64,000 nt of DNA from Fennellomyces sp. T-0311 (lineage: Eukaryota; Mucoromycota; Mucoromycetes; Mucorales; Lichtheimiaceae). This document shows positions 1 through 10,749 of the stretch, one piece after another; position 1 is the first letter of the stretch, and each line of letters begins with the position of its first letter. The stretch lies in assembly GCA_025266875.1 (NCBI GenBank), contig JALLLT010000010.1:434001-498000 (forward strand), in the 5' to 3' direction. The notes under the pieces were generated by a model. The model searched no databases. It was given only the letters and a program-made list of their open reading frames with translations, and was not told where the DNA came from. The position numbers and the translations under genes were made by a program.

Positions 1-612
1 ATGGATTTTACCCGTTGACTTTTCTTGTGTCACCTTTTTGCCTAAGGTGATTTGTCTAGAGAAGCGTCTACTGTTTCTTTGTTAGGGGCATTGTTGGGTG
101 ATACGAAATCTACATGCATATCATATTGAAATTTTGTACACAGAGAAAACTCGCGCAACGGACAAAAGGAAAGGGATCATAAAGTCACTGTAAAAGCTCT
201 GGTTTAATGGATGACTGATCCAGTGCTGAGATCCAAAAAGAATAAGCATTTTTGTGAAAGCAATGCGCAGCGACACTGTGTCAAAGATCAGTAGGCATGA
301 AGGTGTCTGTTATTACGTTTTTGATTGGTTAGCTTATTATGTCCGAGCTTGAAGTCACCAAAAATAACCCATCCTCCACCATGCTGACAAGTAGCTACAG
401 ACAAATTGTGACACAAAGCTAAAAAAAAAAGCGCTCGCATGAGGGCGGAAACACCTATCCGAAGACCACTGTGTCAGATGCGTCACAGCGCAGCAAAATG
501 GGCGCACAGCCCGAACTGAGTTTGAACACGTGTAGTATGATAAAAAGGCGCGAACTTTTAGTCTTTTGGATGCTTGCATATTTCTCCCGTTTTATTTTCA
601 CTATCTACCATC
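1..612. other. Intergenic, upstream of the lectin/CipC gene
   Basis: No convincing coding exon, RNA gene or repeat is seen. The proximal part presumably holds the promoter and 5' leader of the gene starting at 613; a weak TATA-like stretch (ATGATAAAAAG) lies near 537-547. Confidence 0.5.
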
Positions 613-2080
613 ATGACAGTTGAAAACAGCTTTCCGATTGGGTACTTTTATATCATCTCCAAGATGAACGGTCTTGTTCTTGACCTCCGTGGAGATCAAG
701 ATGCTGCCACGGTAAGCATTATCCATCTGTGCTTACTACTAGAGTTACTCACAAAACAGTTCTAGGTTGGTACAAAGATTGTCATGGCTCAAAAGGTTGC
801 AGAGTCGCCTGATCGTGACAGTCAACTCTGGATCCATCAGAATGGTGAGTGAAAGCATAAAATGCGATTAGAAAGTCACCAAGCTCTTGACACTTACCGA
901 TTTAACTTTTAAAGGTTTTTTGACCAACAAGGCTTCGGGTTTGGTGCTCGATATTAATACAGCTGAAAGCTTCGTCGGTAAGTAAAGGAATTCCAAGAAG
1001 AAAGCGTTTTTTCTCGGTGTCGGGTTTTTGCGCCCCTATACCTGTTGTGTACCCTAGCCTTCCGCAGCTCAACCTACCCCTAAAAACTTACCTTAGTACA
1101 CAGACGATTCTAATATTCTCCAATGTATTAGCTATCTTTACCGGTGAAAAGCGTCTGTACCTAGATGGAATGAAGGAACAAGAAGCAGTAAGTTTATCCT
1201 TTCCCTTTAGCCATTGGCGTTTTTAGTTTGGCTCGCTTTGTGTTACGCTTGCTCAACCATACTCCTAATATAGGCTGAGGACCAGCGCTTTGGATATGAA
1301 AGCGAACCTGGCTTCATTTACCAACTTTCCGACCCTAACATGGTTGTGGATATCCGCCACGAATTGTCCGAGGTGGATGCCCGCGTGATGATGTATAAAA
1401 GAAAGAAGTACCCTGCTGAGGAGGGCAAGAAGGAAACTAAGAAGAATCAGCTTTGGGAAATCGAGCTGAGTGACCCACCGCGTCAAGTTGACTCGGATGA
1501 TGAAGACGAGGTATGTGTAAATATAGCCTTGTAATGTGTTTTATCTAAAATAATGTCCAGGATGACAGCAAGAGAGCAAGAATGCGTGCTTGGTTCGGCA
1601 ATTGGAAAGGTTGGGGCGATAAAAAGAAAGAGGTGCTCAACGAAGAACGCCTGAACGAGGCCCACAGAAAAGTCTACGACGATGAACAGAAAAAGAAGAA
1701 GTCCACTTTAAGGTAATGTTTACTGTCACGGATTGAGAAGCAACATCACTAACTCTAATTTAGTTATGAACTTATTGCTGGTGCCGTTGCATGTGAAGCT
1801 GTGAAGATGTGGGAGCGCAAGCAGGAAGAAGATGGCAAGGATGTGGACCATAGCAAATCCAAACAGCTTATTGCTAGCTTTGCCGCTGCTGAGGTAAACC
1901 ATCTCGTTTAGGTTATAATCAAGCTTTATCTAACGCTGCCGCTTTTAGCTTGTCAAGGTCCTTGCGTCCCGTGGCGAAGATGGGGAGGAAGATGGTAAGG
2001 ATAGCATGAAGAAGAAGCTTTTGACAAAGATGGCTATTGTCGCTGCCACCAACTACTTTGAATCTCGTCACGGATCATAA
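613..2080 (+). CDS. Ricin-B-type lectin-fold protein with C-terminal CipC-like (DUF3759) domain
   Basis: About seven exons separated by short GT-AG introns, e.g. exon 1 613-711, exon 2 766-844, exon 3 915-977. The first half resembles a beta-trefoil of the ricin-B lectin fold: repeated GLVLDL/GLVLDI turns and Q-x-W motifs (SQLWIHQNG, NQLWEIEL). No ribosome-inactivating or other enzymatic domain is present. The last ~85 residues (YELIAGAVACEAVKMWERK, IASFAAAELVKVLASRG, ATNYFESRHG) match the pattern of CipC-like antibiotic-response proteins (DUF3759): a helical repeat of glycine/alanine and charged residues. The middle is acidic and lysine-rich. A signal peptide is not visible, so an intracellular carbohydrate- or stress-related role is inferred. 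ATG 613 is the first in-frame start before the conserved region. Family is fairly sure; function is unknown. Confidence 0.75.
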
Positions 2081-2359
2081 CGAACCATTGTTTGTCCATG
2101 TGTGACTAGTAGTCCACTAGTACTCATGCGATAGATTGTACATTTGATATCACATTTGAATATAGTCCAAGCATATATAAAAAACAGCTTTGCAGTCAAT
2201 GTTTGTGTCTAGACATTTCTTGATTTGGGATGGCCCGAGTAGCCGATGATCCCTCAAATGTATTGTTACATCAATTGGGTGGTACAAGCAAGGTAACTGC
2301 GAGTGAGCAAAACGTTACTCATAATGTTGACATGGATCCTCTTCATTCTCAGAATAACA

Positions 2360-2503
2360 CAGTGCTTCCAGAAAGCGATGTCGCTACCCGAAGAAGTCAA
2401 TGTCATTCCAAAAATGGATGTCGCTGTACATTTTATATTATAAATATTGGGCCTTGGTGACATTGACTTTTACGGACAGAGACATCACGTACTGGAAATA
2501 CTG
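2360..2503. mobile_element. MITE-like element, 46-bp terminal inverted repeats
   Basis: Positions 2360-2405 and the reverse complement of 2458-2503 match at 36 of 46 positions, ending in the identical block AGTCAATGTCA. Both outer ends begin CAGT, and the right end is followed by TA (left flank CA). The 144-bp size, CAGT termini and TA on one side fit a non-autonomous Tc1/mariner (pogo-type) element. There is no internal coding capacity. Confidence 0.55.
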
Positions 2504-4519
2504 TATAACATCTCTTATAGATTGTTGTCCTCGTGTGTGCTTCGTATACGTAAATGTACCCAACTACCGACTTGAATATTCTGAAACTAGTAATGTATAC
2601 TCAATCTGATTCAAGTAACACAAAGGTATACGCGATGATCTTGTCGTGTTTAACGATTGGCAGCTGCAAACCGAAAGCATATTTGCTCATGAAAGCATCG
2701 CTTTCCATACGTAAGCCTGAGTTAATAATGGCACTTGCATATACATGTCATTACCAATATAGATGTAAAGTAAATCTTTATGAATTGGTAATTTCATCGT
2801 TGATACCACCCATTCAACTAAACGAATGTTTCCATGGCTACATAACTGAAGCTTGGTTCACAAAAGGAGTCATAGAAATGACGACTTTGGGCATTTCTTT
2901 TTCAAACCAAAGTGATGGAAAAATCGAACACAGATTCGATTGAATGTTACATCGAAGACAAGCATCTCTTCTTTTAACGATTTAGAAATAAACTGCGTTG
3001 CCGTTATGGTACCACGTTGTTCGAAAAAGAGAAAATCGAGATCACTCACGCATTTTGAGTAGCAGAAATATGTCGGTGAAGCTAACCCGTGTAATTCGTA
3101 GCTACAGATTCTGCAATACGTGGCTGATGCGGCTCTGTGGAATCAAATCCTTGTTGCTTTGTCTGCTTCTAAAAAACCTCAGCACGGGAAGTACGATTGT
3201 AGGCTTTAAAGCGCGATACGGATATTTCTTCAGTTTGAAACAACCCTAAAGCCGCAAGACTTAATGTCAACGAGTGAAAATGGATATGTGATAAATCTCC
3301 AAGTATTTAGGCAAGGACAGTAGAGCTTACGTAATAGCTTCTATGCCGTTTCTTTGCCGTTAAACTACCCCTTGCTTTAAAGGTAACTCACTTTTTTGCC
3401 GATGATCTGGATGAGTAATACACAAAAGTGCAACGTTGGGCTTCCGCGCTGACTTCGTTGGTAGATGTCAGCATAATGCTATCTTTTAGACCTAAACTAG
3501 ATCGGTGTTTTGCAGAGCTATAGCCCACTTACTAATAACCGGTACAAGCATGCCCTAATTTTGAATGGCCATACGTTTCCAAAAGTCAATATTTCGTGAA
3601 GTCAGTTCATAATACTGAAGGCAAAAGCTTTTTTTATAGCAGTTATGATGATGTGTTTTTTTTACTGCTTTATGTAAAAAAAGGTTGCGAGAGTTCAAAG
3701 CTAGCCGAATGAGCTAAAATTTACTACCGACGTATCGATAAGTAACAACTTCTAGCAGTTGTGCATTATGGTATACCGAAAGATTGTTATAGACGAGAAC
3801 GTTTTAATTAGATTGAAGCATCAATAGTATGTTTCGTCGGTTCCATTACACATACGTAATGAGTGCTTGGGCCCAGTCCGCGCAGATTATCTCATCAAGG
3901 GTATGCTGTGTTATTAGTATATGAGCATTTAGGCGGTGTGTGAGACGATCTTTTATAGCAGCGACGTGATGAAAAGTAAAAGTCTGTATAAGTAAAACCA
4001 AACGGTACTGGGTGGGAAAATAAAATCAGTATACTAAGGCTTTTGTTCCGTTTTTCTCTTAGGTATGTAATGACCGAGAGCCAAACGGTAAGTTGCTGAA
4101 TCTCATATAGAACATGACATTCAAGCTGAGCCTACGGTTCTAAGCAACTATAGCTCAAGCACTCGTACCTGGACTGTAGCGTTCTGCACATACTCCATCA
4201 GTCTGGTCTCATTTGAAGTAAGTTTAACTCTCTTTATATGTATGAAAATTGTGTTGAATATTCGTAACAGAAGCAATATGCGCAAGCTCCCAAGCCGGGG
4301 AGCAAGGATTGTTAAAACCGATATCAAGAATTAATTTACTAAAATATGAGGAAGGAAACCAGTAAATGTTGTATTATCTGTCAGAAAGACGGTCGGCCGG
4401 TCCCCACTCAGCAAAAAGCAAAGAAACGACACCTTCAGAAGCAACGAGCGAGACAGCGAAATAAGGAGGTCACACGTGACTAACCGACAGCACAAGTGTG
4501 CACGGCAACAGTATAGCCA

Positions 4520-4768
4520 TTGAATATCAAAGGAACGTATCCCCGGGTCCTCGTACAACAAGAAGACATACTGGCACAACTTACAGAAGCGACCAGTAAA
4601 GAAGCGACCAGCAGTGGCAACAATAGACTTGCAGAAATTTTGCCAGAGAAGAGTTGCGCCAGAAGCGCATCGAAAGGATGGATGAAAAGCTTGATGAATA
4701 TATAGTCGAAGGGCGATGTACGGTGAAAGACAGCAACGATGTGGAGGAGAATGCCGACATGCGCTAAG
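4520..4768 (+). pseudogene. Decayed coiled-coil coding fragment
   Basis: Two overlapping frames each carry Gln/Glu/Arg/Lys-rich coiled-coil-like sequence. One frame reads QEDILAQLTEATSKEA and a shifted frame continues FAREELRQKRIERMDEKL to a stop at about 4768. The two would join through a frameshift, which suggests a relic rather than a gene. Parent family is not recognised; it could be a mobile-element structural protein or chance. Confidence 0.2.
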
Positions 4769-4865
4769 AAAAAAAATAAAAGATGATTGCTAAACAAAAA
4801 TACGATGATAACTATTTACCAAACAATGTGTTTCTCTTGTTTGATTCCGGCATTTTTCTCTCTTA

Positions 4866-4995
4866 CAGTGGAGTCTCCTTTTTTGCACAGGCAGTTTCTC
4901 AGAAAATGTAGTGCAAAAATTGAGGGTGCGCAAAAACCGGGGGTGAATTGGCAGAGAAGTTGAGCGGGTTGGGCGAGATTTTGGGGGTTCTACTG
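4866..4995. mobile_element. Short TA-flanked MITE-like element
   Basis: The left end reads CAGTGGAGTCTCC and the reverse complement of the right end reads CAGTAGAACCCCC: an imperfect terminal inverted repeat. The 130-bp unit is bracketed by TA on both sides (4864-4865 and 4996-4997), the target-site duplication expected for Tc1/mariner-pogo elements. No coding capacity. Confidence 0.5.
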
Positions 4996-5437
4996 TATCC
5001 TAAGCTTTATGTCGTCAATAAAGACTTTTATTTCATCCTGTATCCTAATCATTTCTTTCGTCAACATGCCCCTGCTTCATGTTGGAACTTTGATAAGGGT
5101 TCAATTAATTTGCATGATATACGTACTTTGGGAAGCCCCATTCTGTAATTTTGTAGAAGTATAATGTCATAGGCGTTTCTTTATAGACCATAGTATAGGC
5201 TTATCCATCTTGGCATCAAGTTTGTGCCCATAATCGACTTTTATGCTCGGCTTTATATCATATAGCGCGGCCGTCAGTATAGCGTTGCGTATGTTACTGC
5301 TGATTATGAGATATATATATAGTTTTTTCGCTTCTTCCTGATTCAGTACAAATTACAGGAACAATTTCTTTCGCTTGTTGATGAGAAAGCTTTGGCCCTT
5401 CAACCTTTGAATTCTCCACTGCATCTGTTAAAGGATC

Positions 5438-6121
5438 TTGTATCCTTGGTTTTCTTCAATGCATCAAGTAAAATGGAGTCAAGTAGTGGGACGCATTGCT
5501 GTTATTCTTGAAGAGCACAATGCGGCAGTAGCCAAGTGGTCCTTCCACCTACAAAGTCTTGAGCAAGTTTTTGCATTGTCACACAGATATATGGCACGTA
5601 GCCATTTGCTCCACCTTTTCTTGGCGATGAAAATGATGTGGTACACCAGTACCAATCTTGAGACTTCAGAACATTTTTTGAATCAGCTCGTTCGATTTTA
5701 CCAATCTGACCGTGGAAGTGAATCCATCGTCTCCTAAAACTCGTGTGGGTTGGCCTTACTAGCATACCCATTTACATATATACACTGTGCTGTTACTTCG
5801 AGTGTTGCATGTCGGTAGCGTCAATCCAGGCCAGGAAATGTTCTACTCCAGCATCGATTTCCTGATTTAGATATATAAATATATCTAATACTTAGAATAT
5901 AAAGCTTACCTTGGATTATCTTTGGGACGCGACTCACCTCCATATCTCATCCCTAACAGATTTTCGCGCACAAAGTATACCAGCCATTGGACTGGTCATG
6001 TACACTATCTGGGCGATCCATCGGCGCTGGGTACTTGAACGCTTCGTGTGGAATTTGACCATAGCAAACAGTTATTTGAATGCACTCATAGCTCGATATC
6101 CTTTCCTTGTACCTTCATAAC
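5438..6121 (+). pseudogene. Possible retroelement or gene remnant
   Basis: Two separate short open stretches on the same strand (5438-5737 and 5911-6120) have protein-like composition. The second is rich in Trp/His/Ile (e.g. LVMYTIWAIHRRWVLERF), loosely reminiscent of the C-terminal tail of fungal LINE-type reverse transcriptases. Stops and frame changes separate them and no RT motif is present. A decayed element is inferred weakly. Confidence 0.18.
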
Positions 6122-6420
6122 TTTAGCCTCGGGCGCCAAAATAATAAATAAGAAAAAGTAGGATATAAGGCTTCCATATATAGCCCGAGCACAATAGTAG
6201 AATGTAGCTTAAAGCATCGACCAAAAGGTTTGCTAAGAACTCGTTAAAATTGGTACAATAATTGAAGCTGTAATATACGACAGCAGTAGTAGGCACGGCA
6301 ACAGCAATTTAATAACACGCGACACAACAATATCACACTAAAACACGCATTTAAAGACCTTGCTACACTTTAGACATGACTTTATTTTTGAACAGCAGTA
6401 AACCGACGTTTTCACAATCC

Positions 6421-7698
6421 TTAGTTCATCTGCTTGACCAAGTTGTTGATGAAGTGCTCACGGTTGCCCTATAACAAAATCCGGTTAGATCGATACCCAA
6501 AATAACGATAGAAAAGCCATTCTTACCTGGTCACCACCGATGATGAAGTGCTTGAGCTTGCGCTCGTTCCAGCCACCGTTGGGGCTAGACAACTTGAAGG
6601 GCCACAAGAAGTTGTTGGCCTGCTTGAAAGCGGGACCAACAGTGGCGATTTCGTGGATCAAATCCTCAACACAGATGATGTTGTACTTGCCAAGAGCAGC
6701 CTCAATGACAGCGTTGTCCTGGATGGCGATGCGCTGCTTGTTGACCTTGGCGTAACCGCGCTTGTAGACGAGCTGACGGATGGTCTTCAAGCTGGGGTAA
6801 CCGTAGGTAACATAGGGCTGGATGATCTGGAGCATCTCAGTGGTAGCCTTGTTAAGACGGACGAAGACACCGCTGTTGATCTGGATAAGACGGAGCAACT
6901 GCATGATCTTACGGGGCTTGGGGGGAATGTTGTTGATACCACGGATACGGACAACAAAGGCAAGCTTGGGCTGGGGAGCAACGTAGTAGCTACCGTTAGC
7001 CTTGGCCTGGCGACGAAGAGAGATCTCGTTGCGCTCAATGGCCTCGTACTCACGGGCGTGCTTGGCAGCACGCTTGACGTACTGGCGACGCTTGACAATC
7101 TGGGCCTATATATACATTCGATAAGTATATACTTGTAATTTTTTTTGTCCCCCAAGCCTCCAATTTTTTTTTGATTTGCACAATCAGTCCCGAAAGATGG
7201 TTAACTTATTGACAGCATCGCTTTGCGCTAGTCAATTGGGTTTCACCCCGTGTTTGTCATCATAACAAATCCCTTCCCATTCCATTCAATTGAAGTTGGA
7301 TACTTGCCTTGCGAGCAGCGACCTTGTCAGCGGCAGCCTTCTCGGCAGCCTTGGCATCAGTCTTTTGCTTCTTCAAAAGAGTCTCGGGGACTTCGACGTC
7401 TTTGACGGTGGGAACAGTGCTAGAAAAAAAATTTTATGTCAATAAAAAATATTCATATGATGAAGGTATAATATTGCAAAAGACGCGCCTATCCGTATCA
7501 TGGCCAAAAAAAATTATTTGTCCACAGGAGCGCGTAACATCAATGATGCTGATCAGGGGTTACAAAAGTCCCACGATTAAATATAAACATTGCAGAATAT
7601 GCAGGCTTATATTGTTCGGAACGTTGTAATGTGCGATACGGAAGGCGGCTCTGCAAAGAATGAAAGGGATTTTGGACATGAACTTACTAAGCGACCAT
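6421..7698 (-). CDS. rpl7: 60S ribosomal protein L7 (uL30)
   Basis: Structural protein of the large ribosomal subunit, about 249 residues; the family usually has 240-250. Four exons on the minus strand: 7698-7688 (11 nt), 7419-7308, 7105-6527 and 6468-6421. The N-terminus is the usual Lys/Ala-rich extension ([19 protein letters not shown], then AARK repeats), followed by the conserved uL30 body ([49 protein letters not shown]) and the terminal [10 protein letters not shown]. The second intron begins GC, not GT (see 7106-7307). The first intron is 268 nt, long for this window, a common place for regulatory or snoRNA content in ribosomal protein genes, though no snoRNA box was recognised. A decayed copy lies at about 55750-56338. 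Confidence 0.95.
7106..7307 (-). other. GC-AG intron in rpl7
   Basis: The coding strand reads CGCAAG|GCAAGTA at the donor and TATATAG|GCCCAG at the acceptor. Splicing at the GC keeps the frame (41 codons before, 193 after) and the conserved sequence. The nearest GT, five bases downstream, would shift the frame. AAG|GCAAGT is the known consensus for GC-AG introns. Confidence 0.85.
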
Positions 7699-8790
7699 AG
7701 TACAGCACCGACAGGTAGAAAGAGGGAGAAAAAAAATTTTTTTTCTTCGGGCAAGAAAACTTGACAACCGCCAAGCAAGTCACACAGAAGGCTGTAAAAA
7801 ATGAAATCTCAGCTAGTTTCATCCTTGCCCGCCGATCATAAATGAAGTTACAATGGCAACGAGGCTGTAACTAATCAAATGTTGTCAGATGCCTAATTCA
7901 GTATAATTCTTTCTGTCAAGGGTGATACGTTATAAAATTAGTATTAATGATGGTACCGTCGTCTTAAATGGCTTTTTACATCCCCTGACGCATTCGCATC
8001 GTAATTCATACAACTAACTGCGAGTGAACTATAGAGGATTCGATGCAACCATACCCTCTAATTGAGTGACCAAAAGTGCTATTTCGTATATTTCTTGAGC
8101 CGTCAAGTTTTTGACTTACGATAAGTATTAAAGACAAAGAGATATTTATATGCGATACTGCAGTACGACCACCACCAGTCCAAATTTGTTGCATCCCAGA
8201 GTATTCCGGGTATCCTACATACAAATATTAAACCACTGTACTCGACCTATTGATGGTTTGGTAGCAGCATCTAAAGAAATTAAAAATACGTACTAGATTG
8301 GCCACTGGTTCTAGTGCGAACTCGTAGCTCGTGACCCACCGCACCAGCGTAAAAGACTTTACATATATGTTATCCATACGTAGTTTCCAAGGAGACTGAA
8401 CATATCAGCAACTTCATTATATCGATCCGAAAATTGCTAGAGCTTTGTGATACGTATTTGGATTGTTTGTTCGTAAGTATGCGCATTTGTCTCGTTAAAG
8501 AGGAGGAGTCAAATTCATCATTTTCTCTGAAAGCTTTACAACGTACTGATAGAAAACCAAGGTGTGTGATCTTAATGACTCCAGCTCATTATGAATTGTA
8601 GCTCGAGTTGCTTATCATTTTGTATCCGGGAGCATAACTAAACCTAGCGCATAGCACATATATCAAGAGCTGTGAAGCTCATCTGGTCATGCTTGATTTG
8701 GTTGGCCTCAATGCGTATGAAGTGCACCACATGACAACATCCATCCACATATTTTTCGGAGGCCGATCATCCCTGCACTCTGTGTTCTCC
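7699..8790. promoter_or_regulatory. Divergent spacer between rpl7 and the NDUFAF5-like gene
   Basis: About 1.1 kb between two diverging start codons. It must contain both promoters, but no firm TATA box or element was identified. An in-frame ATG at 8689 could extend the downstream protein by 34 residues. Confidence 0.4.
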
Positions 8791-10241
8791 ATGTTTGCAA
8801 CACGCTTTGTGCATCGCAACCTTCTTTGGCGACGCGCCTATGCCACAGCATCGCCCGGTGCAGCTAGTTTCCAAGTATTCAACCGCAATGTGAAGCGATT
8901 ACAAAAGGATCGCGCTGCAGCAGACGTAGAAAAGAGTCGCACGGTCGATTATCTCAAAGACGAAGTCGCTGCTCGTGTCGCCGATCGATTAGCTGTAACA
9001 CAATCTCTTTGCCAGATCGATCGCCCTAATCACTCACGCTTTATATATCTCTAGGATATCAAACGCGACTTTAAAACTGTGGTGGATCTCGGTTCCGGTT
9101 GCGGACACATTGTTAAGCATGTCGACAAAGACATGATGAATAAACTGATCATGTGCGACATGTCTGGTAATATTTCCGATCTCTATTTTATTCGGTGGGA
9201 CTGACAAAGGTCTAGAACAAGCATTACGTCGCGATGCCGATCAGTATGCTCCAGGTTAGACCACAAAATATAAGGAGCATTTGTGGGAGTAACTAAATGT
9301 AACGAATGTAGTGGAAGTGGAGCGTCGTGTTGTAGATGAGGAGCATTTGCCCTTCGAGGATGATTCGTTGGAAGCCGTAGTCAGCAGTTTGTCGATGCAT
9401 TGGACAAATGATCTTCCAGGTACGTGTAGGAAGAAACGGTCTCAAGGAAAATACTAAGATGTGGTCGTAGGTGCATTAATTCAGGTTCGCAAAGCATTGG
9501 TTCCAGACGGCGTCTTCGTTGGTGCTCTCTTTGGCGGCGACACATTATTCGAATTACGGTAATTGCCTCTTTGTATGCATTTCAGAAGAGACTGATAGAT
9601 ATTTCTTTAAGAACATCACTTCAATTGGCTGAACTGGAGCGAGAAAGTGGTGTCTCACCGCATGTATCTCCTATGACAGGTAAAACAGTTGATGCAAATG
9701 TATTACACAGTCACTGACGGAGAATGGTATAGACTCTAGCGATATTGCACGTCTACTTTCGCGTGCTGGATTCACGTTGACTACAGTAGACGTGGATGAA
9801 ATTGTGGTGGATTATCCATCCATGTTTGAATTGATGGAAGATTTAAAAGCCATGGGTGAAAACAATGCTGTGCTTAGCAGGTAAGAAGTAATCGTTAAAG
9901 GGGTCGTTCGTCCCAATTAAAACGTTTTCATAATAGACGGCCCATCATTAAAAGAGACACTCTGATGGCAGCTGCATCTATCTATAAAGGTACTGTGGAA
10001 GATTTATGCCATTTTCGTTCAGCGCTAACAGGATCATATCAGAGTTGCATGGCAACCCGGATGGAACAGTACCTGCCACTTTCCAAGTGATATATATGGT
10101 AAGGCTTGCCGAAGTATATTTCCAAGTAGAAGCTAATGTTTGTATATTATCTAGATTGGCTGGAAGCCGTCACCAATGCAACCGTTGCCAAAGAAACGCG
10201 GCTCGGCTACGCATTCTCTAAAGGACGTTCTGGAGAACTAG
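8791..10241 (+). CDS. NDUFAF5: NDUFAF5-like SAM-dependent arginine hydroxylase, mitochondrial complex I assembly factor
   Basis: Predicted S-adenosylmethionine-fold protein that in characterised relatives modifies an arginine of the complex I subunit NDUFS7 during early assembly. Eight or more introns. The N-terminus ([21 protein letters not shown]) is an Arg/Ala/Ser-rich mitochondrial presequence. It is followed by [17 protein letters not shown] and [13 protein letters not shown], typical of the family start, then motif [15 protein letters not shown], the [11 protein letters not shown] segment, [10 protein letters not shown], and a C-terminal segment ending at the stop 10239-10241. ATG 8791 is chosen because it directly opens the presequence; in-frame ATG 8689 is an alternative. 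Presence implies that this fungus has a type-I NADH dehydrogenase. Confidence 0.9.
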
Positions 10242-10749
10242 CATATTTTATATAGATATCTTTAGATTTTTTTCTTGTACATTATCAGCTCGGCCTACTT
10301 TCAAAAAAAAATACGATCGGGAATTTTTTTCTTTGTCTTGGATTCGGTTGGAAAAGGGGAAGGGAAATGCATCAAAGTGCCTGTAGTTGCCGCATAAAGA
10401 ATTAATGCCAGGCAAAAAAAATATGACTATTTTACTGTAGGCACGAAATTGGCGATGAAAAGAAAAAATGCAAGTTTGTTTAAGCGGACGTATTTATTTT
10501 TTTTATGCGGGAGGGGGAGAACCAAGATGACACTGTAGTAATAAAAAAGCGGATCTAAATGGAAAGCAGCTCTTTTTCTTCCCTCTTCCTTTTGTTTTGT
10601 TTGTTCACTTGTCTCTCGTCAAAGTGTCGTTTTTGGTTTCGGCTAGTATTGAAAGGTGTGAATTGTTTTAGCGTAGTTGACATAGATCCCCACAACACGC
10701 ACCATCCTTTTTTTTATATATCCATATTTTACCTTTCATATATTTCCGG
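10242..10749. other. Spacer upstream of trehalase
   Basis: AT-rich, with several A- and T-runs. Probably holds the 3' end of the preceding gene and the trehalase promoter and leader. The open frame beginning at ATG 10559 is not in frame with the trehalase and has no recognisable protein features. Confidence 0.4.

Larger units (their letters stand above)
2081..6420. other. Gene-poor 4.3-kb spacer
   Basis: No intact gene is supported. AT-rich sequence with short random frames, two MITE-like elements (2360-2503, 4866-4995) and decayed coding scraps near 4520-4768 and 5438-6121, listed separately. No tRNA or rRNA signature was found by eye. Confidence 0.5.

Noticed and set aside
6096..6105. ATATCCTTT motif resembling a U12 donor
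   Set aside because: No coding context, branch site or matching acceptor; likewise the copy at 37914. Treated as chance.
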